Source: Rhinopomastus cyanomelas
Lineage: Eukaryota; Chordata; Aves; Bucerotiformes; Rhinopomastidae
Length of the DNA stretch: 64,000 nucleotides
Assembly: GCA_013400115.1 (NCBI GenBank)
Contig: VXBP01004059.1
Span: 103,096 to 167,095, forward strand
Reading direction: 5' to 3'
Shown here: positions 48,066 to 59,478 of the stretch, piece after piece
How positions within the stretch are numbered: the stretch's first letter is position 1
Layout of the letters: every line of letters begins with the position of its first letter
Made by a program: the position numbers and the translations under genes
The notes under the pieces: generated by a model
Told to the model about the DNA's origin: nothing
The model's database searches: none
Seen by the model: only the letters and a program-made list of their open reading frames with translations

Positions 48066-49415
48066 ATACTCCAAATCTGGTAGGAACATAAACATCAGTG
48101 AAGAAAAAGCAACCACAGCCGTAGGAGCAAAGAACAAACCCTATGCTTTTCCCTCCTGCGCAGCAATCTATAATTTGCTTTCCTTTCAGCCTTCTTACTC
48201 CTACATGTTCACATAGTTACTTAGTTTTAACAGGAAAACATCGTGGTCTTACCCAAACATGCAAAAACTTGTGGCATTCTGTGTTGCAGATAATCAAAAC
48301 TCTCCAAAAGCGCAGAGAGAGACCTAAAATTATGTCTAATCCTCAAGCAACCACCCAAACCGCCGCTGTTCTTATGCAAATGCACACAGAAGGAGCATTC
48401 CAGTTTGGATTCCGTTTCCATGGTTGGTAGATCAGAGAAAACACTCGGGCAGTTTGCTGTCTGACCCCCAGGCTGAACATGAGAACGTGACCCCCAAGAA
48501 GTCAGGATTTCAGGGAAGACACATACCCACGGGCTTGTTAAGGCCAACACCGATGCTCTCCACTAAAAAGGTGACTAAACAAGTTTGCAGTAGTGGAAAG
48601 GAGATCACCTAGACTGCTGTGGAACAGCACAATTTCAGCAGATTTCAGACTGCCTCTTGCCCTTTGCCTTCTCTATTCCCTGGTTGCACGCAGCCTCACT
48701 GACAAACACGGCCGAGTTTGCGTTAAGGCTTTAGTACCTCTCAGCCATCGTTTCTCAGCCGCGCGAAACAAAGGAGTTTTCTGTACCCTGGGTGGTCTGA
48801 GGGCTGGGTATCCCATCAGCATAACATTACACTGCAGAGCATTTCTTCCAAGGATCACAGTGCTTTCCAATCACTAACTGATTTTGCCAGCTAGCTGTAG
48901 ATACGTGTGAAGCATGAAGGTCTTTTGGCTCCTATGACAGCCCTCTTCCCTGCTCCTCAGTGACTGGTAAAGTCACATCTCAGGACTCCTTAAGTTGCAC
49001 TGCAAGGGAACATGTTCTGCAGCTCACTTCAGCTAGAAGCTGAGGTAATTAAGCCCTGGTAATAACAAAGCCCATTATCTTCAAGCATACATTTAATCTT
49101 CACGTCAAGTCCTTTATCTTCATTATTTACCTTCCCTCTAAGACTTCCAACAATCAGTATTCTCTCCAGTGTTTTTTGAAGATCCGCACCTCCTGAATTA
49201 CATACATCAAAACTAAATACAAAAGCACCAGAAATACTCAGTTCACTACATTTTAAGAATAATAAGAGTTGCTTTAAGCATTTCATAAATATTCCTATGG
49301 CACCAAAGACAAACATTGCAGCAACACTCCACTGAGAAGACATGACAACTGCTTATGGCTTGGGCCCATCTGTACTGAAATCACTCTTAAACCCTAAAAC
49401 TGAACAGCTCCATGC

Positions 49416-49764
49416 TGACTGAGGGGTGACCTCATTAATGTCTATAAATGTGTGACGGGTGGGTGTCAGGAGGATGGAGCCAGGCTCTGCTCAGGGGCAT
49501 CTAATGATAGCACAAAGGGCAATGGGTGTAAGCTGGAACATAGGAGGTTCCACATCAATATAAGAAGGAACTTCTTCCTGATGAGGGTGACAAAACACTG
49601 GAAGGGGCTGCTCAGGGAGGTTGTCCCTTCCCTGGAGACATTTAAAACCCGCCTGGACATGTTGCTGTGTGACTTGACCTAGGTGATCCTGCTGTGGAAG
49701 GGGGATTGGACTAGCTGATCTTTCGAGGTCCCTTCCAATCCCGAATGTTCTGTGATGCTGTGAT
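49416..49764 (+). mobile_element. CR1, type A, 5'-truncated
   Basis: Sense copy with 76 open codons of the RT C-terminus (TGGCQEDGARLC; CKLEHRRFHINIRRNFF; ending LDMLLCDLT), then the 3' end TTTCGAGGTCCCTTCCAATC and the tail TTCTGTGATGCTGTGATCC. Fairly young. Confidence 0.9.
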
Positions 49765-51568
49765 CCTTTTTGATTTAAAGCCAAAATAAGAAAGGGAGAT
49801 GCCTACTTTTTTCCAAGCAAAAGGAGATCTCTAATTCAGAACCCAGCATGCAAGTGCTTGTCAGAATATCTGATTCAAGCTGTACGTACCAAAGCTGCAC
49901 AAAGAAGTTAATTTCACCGTCACAGAAAGTGCATCAGCGATGCTATTCTCACACAATGGGCTATTTTCATAGAGCAGCTTCCCACCTGTGCACAGAGAGG
50001 TTTCTAGGAAGGCTGATGCCAAGCAGGACACAATATATCCCAGCTAGGTCTAACTAGCTACGAAGGTCCAGAGCCAAGAAGGTGCAAAACTTGACTCAAC
50101 AACTGGCCATGCTCTTATGTTTTAAAAGCTGAGCAAAATCTCTATGTTTAATTTGTGTGCTTTCTGCAGAAATGTTTGGAGTTTGGGGTTCAAAAATCTG
50201 AACAGTTTCTGCCCTACAACTGGCCCCTTTTCCCATCCCCCAGCAACTACAGCCTTCTTTGCTTCTCTCCATCTTGGACTGCTCAGAGAGGTGTTGCTGC
50301 CATTGAGAGAAAATGTTATGACTTCTGAGAATGTTATCACTCCTCAAGGTGAAGAACATTTATGACAGCTGGAAGGCTTTACCTGGACCTAGAGAGACTG
50401 TGAGAATTCTGAACTTTCAGTATTTAAGAAGATTAAGCCTGAAGTCAGATGACCACCCTGATTTCAGAGAGAAGCAGAAACTGTCTATTAATGAAGATGT
50501 CCTGGAGATTTTACGTCAGCTCAGTGTAGGAGCACTGTGATGAAATTCCCTATGCCTGTAGAGCTTCTTTTCTCATATGTGGGGGGGGGGGGAATGAATT
50601 AAAATGTCTGGGTGCCTTTTTTCCCAAATTCAGCCACTTGTTCCACTGCCTGCAGATTCATCAGTGGTTTTACGAAACCTCCCTTTGTGTCTTGCACTTT
50701 AGCTAAAGATCTTGGTTAAAATACAGTCGGGGTCTCCAAATCACAACATTAATTACAACTCAAGGGGGACACACAGGGATCTAGAGAAGGCCCCACTACA
50801 CAGGCACATACCATAAGGCCAGAAGAGAAGGCGGAAGTACAGAGAGAGACAATTACTTGTGGAAAGCCAAGCTAAAGAAAAGAAACTTAAGTGAAGCAAG
50901 AGGTAGGTCTGCACAGAACTGTCACAGTGCAGCAGAAATCAGCAGCTCATGGGGTCAGGGTGCTGGGGCTCCAGCAGCTCTTCATGAAGGGTTGGTCAGG
51001 GCAGCACTTGGCAGCCAGTGCTATCCCTCCACCACCACCCCAGCAGGGGCACCAGGGCAGCCCCAGACTCGAGTTTCAGCATCTCCCAGGACAGGATGCG
51101 GGCCCATGGCTGGCAGGGCTATGTGGAGTTGGAGATCAGCCCTGCTACAGCATCAGTGGGGCAGAGGTTCATCGTTTCTTGGGCCAAGGGCTGTGACAAG
51201 CCGGGCCATAACTGCACTTGGTGCTGGATAAACACAATACTGACAGCTACTGTGATGCCAAATAAGATATAAAAATAGCTTTACGCTCTTGTCAAAAATG
51301 AAAATGGCCCAAAGAGCAAGACCAAACATTCTGCTTGCAGATAAAACTGTTGTCATACTAGAAATATCAGTGGTAACCAACACGCAAAAACTCCTGTTTA
51401 CAAACTTTGCAGAAAGAAGCAGTTGAATCATGAAGGACTCAGCTCTTCACGAAGCAGCCAACAGTACCCCTCAGGAAACGTTCAGCATGAGGAAGACAAG
51501 GCAGAAGAGGGAAACATAAATGTGTTGTGAATTCAGTAATAATGCCCTTACTGCCTCCCAAATCAGAA
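49765..51568. other. Intron 1 sequence with a GC-richer patch
   Basis: Contains the G12 run and a GC-richer, CAG/CTG-containing patch at about 50930-51200. That patch gives overlapping frames of 84-124 codons in all three plus frames, a composition effect. No exon recognised. Confidence 0.5.
50581..50592 (+). repeat. Poly-G run (G12)
   Basis: Twelve consecutive G in otherwise AT-rich intron. Uncommon in vertebrate introns and a probable sequencing or length-variation hotspot. Confidence 0.9.
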
Positions 51569-51692
51569 ATATATACATATATATATATATATACACACAC
51601 ACTGCTGTTGCAGGGGGATTGGACTAGATGATCTTCCGAGGTCCCTTCCAATCCCTAATGATTCTATGATTCTACCACACACACACACACAC
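51569..51692 (+). repeat. (TA)n/(CA)n microsatellite split by a CR1 insertion
   Basis: An AT/CA dinucleotide array (51569-51602) resumes as (CA)n at 51676-51692 after a 72-bp CR1 tail. The CA repeat on both sides suggests the CR1 landed inside a pre-existing microsatellite, or duplicated CA as its target site. Confidence 0.85.
51603..51674 (+). mobile_element. CR1 type A tail inserted in a microsatellite
   Basis: Sense, last ~72 bp of a type A CR1: GCTGTTGCAGGGGGATTGGA, then CTTCCGAGGTCCCTTCCAAT, then the tail AATGATTCTATGATTCTA. It is well preserved, extremely 5'-truncated and bounded by CA repeats on both sides. Confidence 0.88.
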
Positions 51693-54600
51693 GCTGCTAA
51701 TTTTAACATTCACCCAGCCTTTGACTGATTGCATCACAATATAATTTAATAGTTATCTGCATGATTACAGAACATACTCTCAGCACTGTCGATAAGACTG
51801 GACAACAGTGGCTTTTGTTAGTGAGGAAGGCACCCCATGTGTCATGCTGAGCAGGTTTGAGAACAATTTTAGATTAACGAGGCCACCAAACAGCTGGAAT
51901 CCTTATCGCAGGTAAGTTTCAATGTCAAACATGATGCTGGATTTCAAGCAGTCCAATAAAAATGTCCTTAAACCATGTTTATCAAAAATACTCAAGACTT
52001 ACATATAAAGCAGAGAAAAACCATAGCAGGTAAGTCACATAGAAGCAGAAACTAAAAGTAAGGCACCATCACTCAAACACATACCTGAACAGGAAAAAAC
52101 AAGAAAACATTAGGCATTAAGTTTCTGGTTTTCAAGACACATTCCCATATTTTTCTAGAACCTTCCCATCCTAGACCAGTACTACAGACATAGCTACATG
52201 TTTCATCACATGAAGGAGCCTCAAAGGAATAATAATGCAGCCACACAGGACACCAAAACACATCCACCTACAAGTAAGTTACATATCCACCTACTATCAC
52301 CTTACTACAAATCCAGAAAGAAGGTACCAGAGGGGCAAAAAAAACCTGCTTACAAAATGTAAATGCATCACTATGCTTGAGATTACTTGTAAGAAATAAA
52401 TGAAACAGCTACTGATGTAGCTCTGATTAGTTCCATTAGGAGTAATTGGAAAGCTCTAAATAAAAAAACCCAAAAATATTGGGAAAAATACTATGCCAAA
52501 CGCCCATGAAATGGAAAATGGACACATCTTTCCAAAAGCTGACTGAATCCAACTAGGATATAGCGTGTAATCCTTTTGCAGCCTGAAATAACACTTCCAG
52601 AATAATAAGGTTTTGAATTGTGGCAGCCTTCCAATGTGAAAGGAATGGTGTGGTTTTCCAAAAATCATCAACACATTCTGTACTACAGTTTGGAGAAGAC
52701 AGTAAACAAAATATGGGATCTTTTCTGATGATACAAATGCTTTCAAGGTTGGAAGAACTCAATGATTTTAAGACTCAAAGTCTCCACGCTGAAATTTGGA
52801 AATTGGACAATGACAGATTATGAAAACCTATTTAAACAAGTAGTAAAAAAGGTTGGGGATTGAAAACCAGAAGTTAAGCATCTCAAAGTTAAGCCAAGAT
52901 TGCTAAACCTTATTCTTGGTACTCCAGAACTACCTAAAAGGCAAAAAAACCACCAAAGTAAATCCCTAAGTGTATATCAAAGGAATAACATAAACCAGGA
53001 GTGCAACAAAGGGACCACACGTGGCCACAGTCTCATCTCACACAGTAGTAGGAGCACTGCACAGCACACACAATTACACAAAAGGCTTGTAGAAACCAAG
53101 ATCTTTAATAATGAAGTATAGAACTAAAATTATTTTGCCTTAAATAGAAAAAAAAAGAGAAAATATGAAATGTTGATTAGATTCCCCTGTACATATGTAT
53201 TAGGTGACAAAATCAAATTATAAGCAGACTCCATTGTCTCACACAGCATCTAACTGCTGCCACAGAGATAAACACTGCAATGGCCTGTTTGTTTACTCAG
53301 AGGAAATAAAACTTAAAATTATTTACCTGCTGAGCGAAGCCAATACACCGAAAACAACGTTTGGGGGGGGTTAAACTGCAGGTAAGATACAGAAGACATC
53401 TTGTTGCATTACATGAGTAATTAACCTGGGTGCACACCACAGGGAGGGGGCATCTGCTTGCACTGGCAGCATGAGGCCAAGCGCCCAACTAGACTGGTTC
53501 TTGCTGTGAAGAGCAATGCTCACATGGCCAGGTACAGGTTACAGCATCAAAACCAAGAGCAGAAGAAACCAATTTCAAAAGAAGTGAGCACGTTAGTGTC
53601 TGTCCCTTAGGTATTCTTCTGTCTTTGCCTCAGCACTTGCACGGAGAGGGACTGAACTCCACACCTCAGACGCTCTCACCATGACCTGAGATTCAAGTAC
53701 CCGTCAGGCTTCGTTCCCACTCTAGGAACTTGAGTTCACAGGGACCAGCACACAGCCTGAGAAATGTCATTCCACACACTCACACTTCTGCATTTTATTA
53801 GGATTAGGAAAACCTCAAAGGTTTCTCTATAGCTTCAACCACAATTCAGAGAGCAAAGCCAACACTGCCTTGTACGACTATAGCTAACGCTCCACCCCAG
53901 CAGCAGGCAAGAGGAGTCTGGAATCAAGGTCTCCTTCCACCATAACTGGGAATGGACCAGTCTGAGGAGAAATATTATTAATGGCTCTGCAGAGCTGGTA
54001 CATGGGGTGCGCAAATGTATCCCACAAAAACTCCTCAAAACAAGCTGACCTTCTGTCTGCACTTTGTAGGTGCAGGCCCACAAAGAATCCAATCTACAGC
54101 TAAAATTTAACAACTTGAAACTCATGAAGGAAGGAGAATCAAGGGTACAGCAACAGGAGTCAAAACAGATCTTCCAGATGCAAGGAAGGAAGTCTTTTTT
54201 TAAAAAAACCCTTCACCTCACCAAACAAACTATTTCTTAAGAGCAAACCAGAAGAGGGCCTGCCACCTTCATTGAAGAACTACACCTTGAAGAAGGCAAG
54301 TAAGAGCAGACCAGAGGTGGTCAGGCTCAAGGTGCAACGCCTGGGGAAACACTAAAGGGAAAAAATCCAACACCTAGCACAAACAGCACAAAGATCCACC
54401 CCAGTTTTAGTCCTGTTTCTAAATCTCCACAGACCATCCACCATGCCAGGCAATGAAGTGGCTGCAAAAATCTAGGCCTCAAATTCAAAACAGATTTCAT
54501 GCTTAGAATAAAGACGATCACTCATTTCCTAACGTTATTTAATCAAAACTTTACATTTGGTGTTAAATTGCCAATTACTGTGGAGTTAGACACGCACACA

Positions 54601-56536
54601 AAGCCTAAACTTAATTCTTGGCATTCTCTCGAGTATTATGTGATTCCCAAAGTCAAAAAAGCTTCAGTATGACAGTCAAAATATTAAGGAATAACGATGC
54701 ACTGTTTCTAGGAGACCAGTGGAATTTTTATAAATTAGATTTTCAGTCAGAACGAAACAAGCAGAAGAGAGGCCTGATCTGGCCTCACAAAGAACGTATG
54801 GACTTTATCAACGAGGGCTCTATTTAACAACATTTAAACAGAGCAATGCAAATGCATCCTGTTGAGCATGGGAAAGTTATAAGGTAATTTCATCAAGGGA
54901 CCTAATCAACTTTAGCTTTCTTCCTGTAGCTCATCTGTGTCTGTTCTTCTCTCCTTTAAAGAGACACTGAGCCAAATGCTGCTCTAATCTACTGTAAACC
55001 AAACATCAACAAAAATCATCTGCAAAGAAGAAAAACAAAAACCTATCCAAAACTGCAAACAAGTCTCAGTGACTAATTTGACAAAAATTGAAGAAAGAGG
55101 GCAGCTCGAGAAAAATGCTTCTCTACAAAGAACGCTCCAGTATGCCTGAAACATCCTTTTTCATTCTGAAATAAAATATCTTTCTAAAACTTGCTGGGAG
55201 TTTTCCTCCATATTTAAAACCTTTCAGAAAGCAAGTTTTAAATGCAGAGCTCATCCATAGCACATGGTGTTATAACAGGATTGCCAGCATCAGGCAGGCA
55301 ATGGTCTGAAAAATGTATAGCCACCAGGAGAGACTCTCCAAGGCATAAACAGCAGTGAGGCACCTCATTTCCCTTAAAGGTCACTGGGGCTAACAATTGC
55401 TCGTGTGCTTTTGCCAATATCCTGCTTTCAAACCAGACCTTAGCAACAACACCTTGTGCCCAGAAGTTCTGTATGGCTACTCAGCTGTGGCTTCTCCAGA
55501 CAAACGCTCAAGTCATTTCCTAATTTCTAGGGCATAACGCAAACTTTCTATCTCGATATTAAAAATTTATCTAAAAGGACTTTAGGGCATTAAATATTTA
55601 TAAACATCAATAGCCAAGATCCTGACTTGCACTAAAATTAACACAAGTCTGCTCTGAGTAAAAAAAGCAGCACCACAAGAGCCAGTCCTTTCTCAAAAAG
55701 CCCTTCTCCTTGAACAGCTCAGGATGCTTTATGGTTATTGCCCCTGTAAAACGTCTGTCTAAACGACCACACGTATTTTCTAATGCTGCTTCTGCTGAAA
55801 GACATTGTCACATGAGGCACAGAGCGTAACCTGAGCAGGCACAAGGAAAGTCTCCCAGCGCGGTGACATGACACTCCTTTCAGTCCCAGCAAAAGACACC
55901 TGGGGACTTCTCAGCTCACCTGTAGTCTCACCTCTAAATTACCTGAAACATCCTCCCCAAGGATGTAGATTCAGACTTTTATGCACTTTCAGAACTAAAA
56001 TACACACACTTCTCTCTAAGCCCAGGGCAGAAGAGCTCTACTAATTTTAGACACAAGTAGTGCAGAGTGTCATAGCTGTCAGAGAGCTGGACACCTGCAT
56101 CTCAGGCCAAACTAGATTAGTTTTCCAAAATAGTTAGGCTATGAATCCCGCTCAGCTGCTGACTGCATTTGCACGCCGTGCAGAGAGCACTGCTAACTAC
56201 TGGAATCCCAAACACTAACTACGGGACCCAACAACCAAAACGTATTAACAGCAAACCAAGACCTAAAGGGCCACGTGGCTACAATCAAGAGCAGATTTTG
56301 GCCCATGCTACTGAGAAGCCCATCAGCTGCCTAATCCTCCTTGTCTTACAGAAATAGTTACACTAATTGTGTAATTGCAGTGAGCAGAACTTAACCCTCG
56401 CTATGCGAAGCACATTTGTCCTTCCAGGCACTTATCCACGGCAGGTTTTGGTTTGTTTAAAACAAACAAAAACTGATAGAATAATCTCCACAACAAAATG
56501 ATGTATTCACTGGGTACACGATAAAACTTCACTTGA
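51693..56536. other. Intron 1 sequence, 4.8 kb, nothing recognised
   Basis: AT-rich intronic DNA free of recognised CR1. A G8 run lies at about 53363-53370. No coding signal. Confidence 0.55.
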
Positions 56537-57012
56537 AAGGACACACTAACCTGCTTTTAATGCATGTTGTAACACAGCTATGGCCACGCTCTAAAGCGGG
56601 GGTCCTTAAAGCCCGGATACGGCCCCCCAGGGTCTCCAATGCAGCCTGATGGTATTTACCCCCTGCCCACCCCCCCAGGGGCTGGGAGGCAGAAACCGAG
56701 CAGCCGTAGATGACTTCCTGCTGACTGCGTGGCCAGGCTGAGGCGGGTGGCTCCCCCGTCTTTCCCTCCCTCCCTCCCTCCAGCTCCCAGGCAGGACAAG
56801 CCAGGCAGCACAAACTATANAAGGACACACTAACCTGCTTTTAATGCATGTTGTAACACAGCTATGGCCACGCTCTAAAGCGGGGGTCCTTAAAGCCCGG
56901 ATACGGCCCCCCAGGGTCTCCAATGCAGCCTGATGGTATTTACCCCCTGCCCACCCCCCCAGGGGCTGGGAGGCAGAAACCGAGCAGCCGTAGATGACTT
57001 CCTGCTGACTGN
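56537..57012. other. Assembly error: unmerged contig overlap between two single-N joins
   Basis: 56537-56727 (191 bp) is repeated, as far as I can see identically, at 56821-57011. The second copy begins immediately after one N (56820) and ends immediately before another N (57012). Exact identity, boundaries at N characters and inclusion of ordinary flanking sequence in the repeat all point to one locus assembled into two overlapping contigs. It is not a real tandem duplication. Minus-strand frames of 99 and 174 codons here are products of the duplication and of translating through N. Confidence 0.9.
56589..56819. mobile_element. Possible hAT-like non-autonomous DNA transposon fragment
   Basis: GC-rich sequence starts abruptly in AT-rich intron, just after CTCTAAAG, with GCGGGGGTCCTTAAAGCCCG, then GATACGGCCCCCCAGGGTCT, then GCAGAAACCGAGCAGCCGTA. 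The opening resembles ends of non-autonomous hAT elements in amniotes (GGGGTCCT...CGGATACGGCCCCC). The far end is lost in the assembly gap. The family assignment is from memory and weak. A TCCC repeat sits at 56761-56781. Confidence 0.35.
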
Positions 57013-57052
57013 TCTTTCGAGGTCCCTTCCAGTCCCTAATGATTCTATGATC
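57013..57052 (+). mobile_element. CR1 type A tail, cut by an assembly gap
   Basis: Begins directly after the single N: TCTTTCGAGGTCCCTTCCAG, then the tail CTAATGATTCTATGATCC. The rest of the CR1 is presumably in the unassembled sequence, so the true copy may be much longer. Confidence 0.85.
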
Positions 57053-59241
57053 CATTTCAGCAGGAAACTTCAGCCTGAAGCACAGGCCCAAGCTGAAGTT
57101 AATCTCTGGATGAATTTCATAACCCAGCAACGTGTATCTGTGCTGGTATGATGTGTATTTTCATGCCAGTTGGTAGGGCTTTGGTGTAACACCTGCCGAG
57201 CAGCAGCTCTCCAAATCCTCGCTGAAACCAGGGCTCCCTAGTGACTGCAGATCTGGATGATGGCAACGTATTATGGCAGTTGGTGATGTGTCTTTCTTAA
57301 TCGCCATTGCTAGCCTTACAGCAATGAATAGAGGCACTGCTATGCTTGTTACTGCTGCTGGTGATAAGCTACAGTATAAAAAGCCTCTCTGACTTGATCC
57401 CTTCTTTTTGTGCTTTTTGTATTTAATATGTTTTTTGTAGTTGTACTATTTGAAACAGGGTCAATTAAGCCTATTCCTTATCTTGGCAACTGCGTCCTTT
57501 TTCGTTGGTCCCATCAATTGGCAAAACACCTTACTATAGGCCTGAGCTGTTGCTTTGACCCCAGAATCGGGAAGAGCCCCGCGTGAGTGGGTTTCTGGAG
57601 CCAGCCTATTCCCACAAAAGCACCAGAGTCCGCCTACACAGATGGACTTGTTAGATCTGGCTATTAATATGCCCTTCAGGATTTGCCCCGCAGACTGAAG
57701 CGTCTTTGTAAGCATTGTTTCACCTGTTTGAAAGCTGGGTTGACTGGAAGCATTCAGCACATGAATATTTTCACCCACTACCAGAAAATCAAGGCTTTGT
57801 TAAATTAAACAGCTTTAGTGATGTTTTAGAGGAAACATTTCAGGCATGTAGCAATAAGCTGCATTCATATTTGACATTCACAAAACTTGATTCTCTTAAG
57901 CCTCAACTTATAAAATACTTGTGCTTAAACTCCAAGCATGTGAATAAGCCCATTTTTATTTCACAAAGCGCTGAATTCCAAGTACACACTGAAGTTCTAC
58001 CAAAATGGTGGAATAAACTCCTCAAATCAAGCATGGTTTAAACCAATGTAGCAGAAAAGCAAGGGGCATAATTTGGTTTCCAAGCAAAACATCACTAGAG
58101 ATCAGCAAACCAGACCACAGCAAAGTTAGAAACACTCCATAAAAATACAAACTGACCTGAAACAAACCTTTTGACACCATGATGAGTGCATGTCCTTTAC
58201 ATACACACAGAACATGAATTATGAAATATTCCAATAAGCTCTGTTTAAAAGAGGTTGCTGGCTCAATAGAAGTACGAAAAGCAAGGCAATGAAACAGACT
58301 TTTGATCTCTGCCCCAGTGCACACATGGAAAATATGCACATCAATGGCCAAGTCCTGGCACCTTAGTCATCCAAACAGGCGTCTTTCAAAGCCATGGACA
58401 CACAACCACGGTTCACAGGCAAAATCAAATGCAGCTTCAGAAACTGGTGCCCAAATCTGGAGGCCTTTACGCAGCCACTACACCTTGCTGAAGCAGCTAA
58501 TAATCAGATTCTCTTTAAATTTTTCCAACAGAATTAAGACCTCTTCAATTCAGCTCAAGCAAAGTGCTCCCACAAGTCAAATCAACCAGACTTGGTTAAT
58601 ATTTAGGATTAAATGCACTCAAAAATCCCCTTTCTGATCAATTTGAGAGTGAGAAGTTTTTGCTTAAAAACAGGAATGTTGAAACAGAGCAAAAGTGCAG
58701 GTTTTACTTTTTCATGGCCCAAGGAGTCCAATTAATTTTGTCTGGCCACCCACAGCACAAATGCCATTACCATGACCGCCCTAAATGAAGGCACTTTCTG
58801 CTGGCTAAAACCTGTCCATTCCAGGAGGATAACCTGCTGTAGGAAAGAGGCTACGAGCAAGGCAAACACTGTCACAGTGTTGGAGCCTGCAGGGTGGCAC
58901 AAGAAGGATTAGGTAATGTGCAGCAGGATAATCCACACATACCTCCACTAGTCAGCAGAAACCCCTGTCCTCACTGAACTGAAAAAGCAATCCAATCCCA
59001 AGGCTACATACTAGCAGCATGTGCTATCTCACATGGACGTTCCTTGTACACCCTACAAAACTGACGCTTAGATGTCACCGATTTTTGTTACAGCAAAGGA
59101 GAAGGATAATACATTAAAAGCATCTAATCACTTACTTAGTGCAGTATCAGTCTTGCAGCTAAAAATCAGCAGCTCTGAAACAGACCTCATTAGTTCACAG
59201 CTGACCCCAGAAGAGCAAGACTTTTGCAGACATTGTTCAGG
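57053..59241. other. Intron 1 sequence, nothing recognised
   Basis: Unique sequence following the assembly gap. Two oppositely oriented frames of about 105 codons (57461-57778 minus, 57715-58041 plus) have no recognisable family or splice context. Confidence 0.5.
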
Positions 59242-59471
59242 CCCTCGAGTTTAGGCTTGAGGTGAGGAGAAAGTTCTTCACTGAGAGAGTCATTGGCCAC
59301 TGGAATGGCCTGCCCAGGGAGGTGGTGGAGTCGCCAACTCTGGAGCTGTTCAAGGCAGGATTGGACGTGGCACTTGGTGCCATGGTCTAGCCTTGAGCTC
59401 TGTGGTAACAGGTTGGACTTGATGATCTATGAGGTCTCTTCCGACCTTGGTAATACTGTGTGATACTGTGA
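59242..59471 (+). mobile_element. CR1, type C, 5'-truncated with probable target-site duplication
   Basis: Sense copy of the last ~230 bp: GAGTTTAGGCTTGAGGTGAG, TTCACTGAGAGAGTCATTGG, GGAGCTGTTCAAGGCAGGAT, and tail AATACTGTGTGATACTGTGA. It is almost identical in text to 14661-14815 and 23589-24542. GTTCAGG occurs at 59235-59241 and again at 59472-59478, flanking the element closely, and fits a short target-site duplication. Confidence 0.9.
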
Positions 59472-59478
59472 GTTCAGG

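Noticed and set aside
50857..51272. Three overlapping plus-strand frames of 84-124 codons
   Set aside because: Simultaneously open frames with low-complexity Gln/Ala/Gly content point to base composition rather than coding.
56606..57130. 174-codon minus-strand frame
   Set aside because: Produced by the duplicated contig overlap and by translation through N characters, and it ends in a CR1 tail.
57461..58041. Opposed frames of about 105 codons, considered as a retrovirus-like or processed-gene remnant
   Set aside because: No recognisable motif, poly-A tail or flanking repeat supports this.
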